A DNA stretch of 7,540 nucleotides, from the NCBI GenBank assembly GCA_031284295.1, contig JAITAE010000223.1:1-7540 (forward strand). Reading direction: 5' to 3'. Shown piece after piece: positions 5,361-7,540 of the stretch. The translations under genes were made by a program, and so were the position numbers. The stretch's first letter is position 1. Every line of letters starts with the position of its first letter. This DNA is from Spirochaetaceae bacterium. Its GTDB lineage: Bacteria > Spirochaetota > Spirochaetia > Treponematales > Breznakiellaceae. The notes below the pieces were generated by a model. The model saw only the letters and a program-made list of their open reading frames with translations, had not been told where the DNA came from and ran no database searches.

Positions 5361-6152
5361 ATGGCGGTAGAAAATTTTGATGCAAAGAAATTACGAAGGG
5401 ATTATTTTTCAAAATATTTTCCTTATGATGAAGAATTAAAAAAAATTATTGATGCAAAGCAACAGCGAAGTCATGATTTTCTGATAAATCCTGTAGTGCA
5501 AAATATACACATTTATCTTGTCGAATATTTATTGGCTTTTTCTTGCAAATGGTTTAATAAAAATAGATTTTCTGTATTGGATTGGGGATGCGGAAAATGC
5601 CAAGTGTCCTATCTGTTAAAAAAGAGAAATGTTAATGTGATAAGCTGTGATATAGAAAGGGAACACGATGATTCGGCGTTCGGACAAGATACGCCAATAG
5701 CTGACTTTGCGAATATAGATGTTACGCCGTTAAAACATGAATATCTTTTGCCGTTTGCCGATGAAACATTTGATGTAGTGTTAAGTTTTGGTGTCTTAGA
5801 GCATGTATCAAATGACAGGCAATCACTAATTGAAATAAATAGAATATTGAAAACAGGCGGATTGTTTTTTTGTTTTTGGTTACCGTGTAAATACTCGCCA
5901 AGACAAAAGCTAGAACAATTAAAAACCCACTATCATGATAAATTATATAATGGTAAAATAAAACGCTTGCTCGAAAAAACAAACTATAATATATTAGATT
6001 ATTGGTACAGAGATTTACTGCCGTTTCGCCGTATTCCATTTGGCCGGAAAAAATTTAGAATTATGGAAAATTTTGACAATTGGCTTTGTAGGAATACATT
6101 GTTAAGGTACTTTGCGTCAAATATAGAATTTGTGGCAAACAAGAAAGGATAA
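5361..6152 (+). CDS. Class I SAM-dependent methyltransferase (Methyltransf_11-like)
   Basis: 263 residues, cytosolic. Residues 72-81 (VLDWGCGKCQ) are motif I, the SAM-binding glycine loop. VISCDIE (93-99) carries the acidic residue (Asp97) expected to bind the ribose. FDVVLSFGVLEHV (137-149) is motif IV/post-IV. EINRILKTGGLFF (158-170) is the following helix-strand. The substrate cannot be read from the sequence. Small methyltransferases ending like this one (RYFASNIEFVANK) often sit in surface-polysaccharide loci, but no glycosyltransferase is nearby. The gene is markedly richer in A and T than hisS and clc and uses many AAA, AAT and TTA codons, a sign of horizontal acquisition. The start follows GGGGG (5351-5355) by 5 nt. 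It appears intact and alone in its transcription unit. Confidence 0.9.
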   Translation: MAVENFDAKKLRRDYFSKYFPYDEELKKIIDAKQQRSHDFLINPVVQNIHIYLVEYLLAFSCKWFNKNRFSVLDWGCGKCQVSYLLKKRNVNVISCDIEREHDDSAFGQDTPIADFANIDVTPLKHEYLLPFADETFDVVLSFGVLEHVSNDRQSLIEINRILKTGGLFFCFWLPCKYSPRQKLEQLKTHYHDKLYNGKIKRLLEKTNYNILDYWYRDLLPFRRIPFGRKKFRIMENFDNWLCRNTLLRYFASNIEFVANKKG

Positions 6153-6158
6153 AAAAGA

Positions 6159-6188
6159 CTGCCTCTGTCCGTGGTGGCAGAAATTTTG
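6159..6188 (+). terminator. Weak terminator after the methyltransferase
   Basis: CTGCC (6159-6163) pairs with GGCAG (6176-6180), with a further C-G pair inside across a T-T mismatch. AAATTTT (6181-6187) follows. The stem is short and the U run only four, so this is a weak call, placed correctly just after the stop codon. Confidence 0.35.
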
Positions 6189-6215
6189 AATAGACCACCG
6201 TAACCTAAGAAAATA

Positions 6216-6224
6216 TGCTATAAT
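6216..6224 (+). promoter_or_regulatory. Extended -10 promoter (TGCTATAAT)
   Basis: A perfect TATAAT (6219-6224) preceded by TGC, the extended -10 form, which can work without a good -35. No acceptable -35 is seen at 16-18 nt. It lies 33 nt upstream of the ATG at 6258, with Shine-Dalgarno AAAAGGTGG (6242-6250) between them. Confidence 0.55.
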
Positions 6225-6257
6225 ACCGCCTAAAAATACCGAAAAGGTGGACGATTA

Positions 6258-7062
6258 ATGCTTGGATTGAGGTTAAGAGACGAGTTTCTTGGCTCAAATA
6301 TGCCGGGAACAGCCATAGAACTACAGACAGACGATAAAAAAGGCGCGGTTGATAGGGGAGGGGGGTACATTTCGGAGATTACCAAGGACAACCCGGAAAA
6401 ACTTATTGACATCACTATTATTGCGCCGCATCTCAAATATGTCCGGGAATTGGTGGGCGCGGCGGCGTTCAAGCGTTTTCCGTTCCATGCTGATTGCGGG
6501 ACGTTTGCCGGAAGACGCATTAACGAATTGCTTGAAAATGCGGTAAGAAGTTTAGTCAAACTAGGCAAGAAAGAATTCAACATCAAACGCAAACCGGTAC
6601 AGATGTATCTGCTGATACTCCCAGCTTGGCTAAAAGGCGAATCGGGGTTTGATGACAACAGAGATGAATTGGGCGGTTATGCGGGCGCTCCATTGAATAT
6701 AACTGCTGAATGGTATCAAAAAGAGCGGAGATGCCTATTACTTTGCTGAACATTCAGGCGATGCGGATTCGGAATATCAGGCCGAAGCCGGAGAAAATGC
6801 CGCGCTGTTAATAACGACGGTCGTTTTGCCGGAAGAAAGGAAGCGCATAAAATCGCTGTTAACCGATTTCCCCATAGATGTTGAATCCAAAACCTTAAAA
6901 CTCATTTCCGCGTTACAACAAATTTGGCCGCAAAACACCGGGGAAAAGGTTATTGTCTTTGCCACCTATATTGGCACCGTTGATACTATAAGACAGGAAT
7001 TGGATAAGGTTTGCCCTAAGGAAGCACTGATTTATGCGAGTGCGCATTCGTCAACATGCTGA
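6258..7062 (+). pseudogene. Frameshifted, truncated gene with SNF2-helicase-like end
   Basis: Frame one (6258-6749) has a good Shine-Dalgarno (AAGGTGG, 7 nt spacing) and starts MLGLRLRDEFLGSNMPGTAI. It reads as ordinary protein to residue 155, then turns to nonsense and stops. Removing one A from the A5 run at 6718-6722 continues it as EWYQKSGDAYYFAEH into the second frame, which is open to TGA at 7060. The joined product would be about 267 residues. Its end (VESKTLKLISALQQIW, then GEKVIVFATYIGTVDTIRQEL) matches the start of the C-terminal helicase lobe of SNF2/RapA-type ATPases. The rest of that lobe, including the motif V and VI arginines, is missing. The ATPase lobe is also absent, so helicase activity is not possible. 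The first 30 residues faintly recall DUF499 proteins of defence islands, which I cannot confirm. Residues 45-150 are unrecognised. Confidence 0.65.
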
Positions 7063-7136
7063 CGCAATCGGTGCTACTTTAATTCGAATGTCAACGAAGT
7101 TGACACTCCTTCCTTAATGGGTTAAGCAGGATGGGA

Positions 7137-7161
7137 GATCAACGTGCAAAGCACGTTGATC
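7137..7161. repeat. Perfect 11-bp inverted repeat with AAA loop
   Basis: GATCAACGTGC (7137-7147), AAA (7148-7150), GCACGTTGATC (7151-7161). This is the longest perfect stem in the cluster. No U run follows on the plus strand, so it is not a typical intrinsic terminator there. Confidence 0.95.
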
Positions 7162-7262
7162 CAACGTCAGGCAAAACAGATTAAAACTAGAGCTGTTTGG
7201 AAACTTCAGTTTCCGCGCCAACTTCCATTAAAAAACGCAGTTTTGTCGAACCTTCGGTTCGC

Positions 7263-7278
7263 AGGCTCTTAGCCTTTT
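7263..7278 (+). terminator. Small hairpin followed by TTTT
   Basis: AGGCT (7263-7267), loop CTT, AGCCT (7271-7275), with T at 7275-7278. It has the form of a weak plus-strand terminator downstream of the broken helicase-like gene. It is also a member of the hairpin cluster, so the terminator role is only one reading. Confidence 0.3.
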
Positions 7279-7384
7279 AAACTGCAAGACTGTGAGATAA
7301 CCAACCGGGTTATCGAACAAGTCTATTATCCCGTCCAGGGTTTTGCATATACATAATGAAACAGACAGTATCAGCAACAGGCTG

Positions 7385-7540
7385 CTAATCAAATTTCCCC
7401 AATGCCCGCCGAAACGCGCAGACAAAGTCCTGGCCCCGGGTGAACGAGGCGCGGTTTAAAATACAGTCTTTCGCGCATAGTATATTCACGCGCTCGGCCT
7501 TTACACGCATTTTCCTGTCGGCAATCGCTGTGATGTCTTT
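7385..7540 (-). CDS. C-terminal end of an unidentified protein (partial)
   Basis: A frame open from the right edge of the window ends in TAG (complement of 7385-7387). The 51 residues visible include KMRVKAERVNILCAKDCILN and the tail FVCAFRRALGKFD. Charged and hydrophobic residues are mixed as in a real protein, and there are no low-complexity runs. I do not recognise the family. The start lies beyond the window. A second frame is also open across much of this stretch, so the choice of frame rests on composition. It converges on the broken helicase-like gene, with the hairpin cluster between them. Confidence 0.45.
   Translation of the reverse strand, partial: KDITAIADRKMRVKAERVNILCAKDCILNRASFTRGQDFVCAFRRALGKFD

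Larger units (their letters stand above)
7049..7314. repeat. Cluster of at least nine short hairpins
   Basis: Inverted repeats, given as arm/loop/arm: CGTCA 7049-7053/7060-7064; TGTCAAC-GAA-GTTGACA 7089-7105; CTTAA-TGGG-TTAAG 7113-7126; the 11-bp one at 7137-7161; GGAAAC-TTCA-GTTTCC 7199-7214; AAAAC-GCA-GTTTT 7232-7244; CGAACC-TTC-GGTTCG 7247-7261; AGGCT-CTT-AGCCT 7263-7275; GATAACC-AACCG-GGTTATC 7296-7314. The stem sequences differ, but most loops are three nucleotides. Several are C(GNA)G on one strand or the other, a class known to form unusually stable DNA mini-hairpins. No protein-coding frame convinces me here. Confidence 0.85.

Noticed and set aside
7049..7314. CRISPR array or integron attC sites as explanation for the hairpins
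   Set aside because: Stem sequences are all different and spacing is irregular, so there is no direct repeat. The GTTRRRY core sites expected of attC are not found.
7228..7425. 65-codon minus-strand ORF with a hydrophobic stretch
   Set aside because: It spans four hairpins of the cluster, and its 5' end overlaps the better C-terminal frame at 7385-7540. The hydrophobic run alone is weak evidence.

Overview
The window looks like a piece of a GC-rich Treponema-type spirochaete chromosome, probably of the insect-gut or environmental kind. This is inferred from the style of the histidyl-tRNA synthetase, a degenerate M23-type envelope protein, a decayed fragment resembling the Ig-like domains common in gut treponemes, and long poly-G/poly-C runs with 7-bp and 9-bp intergenic tandem repeats. 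No 16S rRNA or other decisive marker is present, so the assignment is provisional.

Layout. Positions 1-528 are non-coding and repeat-rich: a G run at the edge, a GTGATTA tandem array, a 9-bp TAATCCGYG array and small hairpins. At 529-1908 is hisS (histidyl-tRNA synthetase), followed with a 29-nt overlap by a ClC-family chloride channel/antiporter (1880-3226). A convergent gene (4149-3250, minus strand) encodes a secreted LytM/M23-like protein that has lost its zinc ligands. A hairpin terminator lies between the two converging genes.

From about 4150 onward the window changes character to accessory, decaying DNA. Positions 4150-5360 hold no clearly intact gene. They contain a possible promoter-to-terminator unit (4495-4803), a C14 tract, a frameshifted remnant of a DUF4469-like domain, a strong 12-bp inverted repeat, a G14 tract, and a two-hairpin leader before the next gene. 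An AT-rich SAM-dependent methyltransferase (5361-6152) looks horizontally acquired. It is followed by a frameshifted, truncated remnant (6258-7062) whose second half resembles the C-terminal lobe of an SNF2-type helicase, as in defence islands. The remnant runs into a 266-bp cluster of at least nine short hairpins (7049-7314), most of them perfect and several with triloops known to be unusually stable in DNA. The window ends inside the C-terminal end of an unidentified minus-strand gene (7385-7540).

The housekeeping half (hisS-clc) is probably one transcription unit. The right half reads as a degraded island with one possibly functional cargo gene (the methyltransferase). I see no complete new system. 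The observations most worth checking are the hairpin cluster, the homopolymer tracts (one in a position where a +1 change would join two reading frames), the altered ClC selectivity motifs and the inactive M23-like protein.
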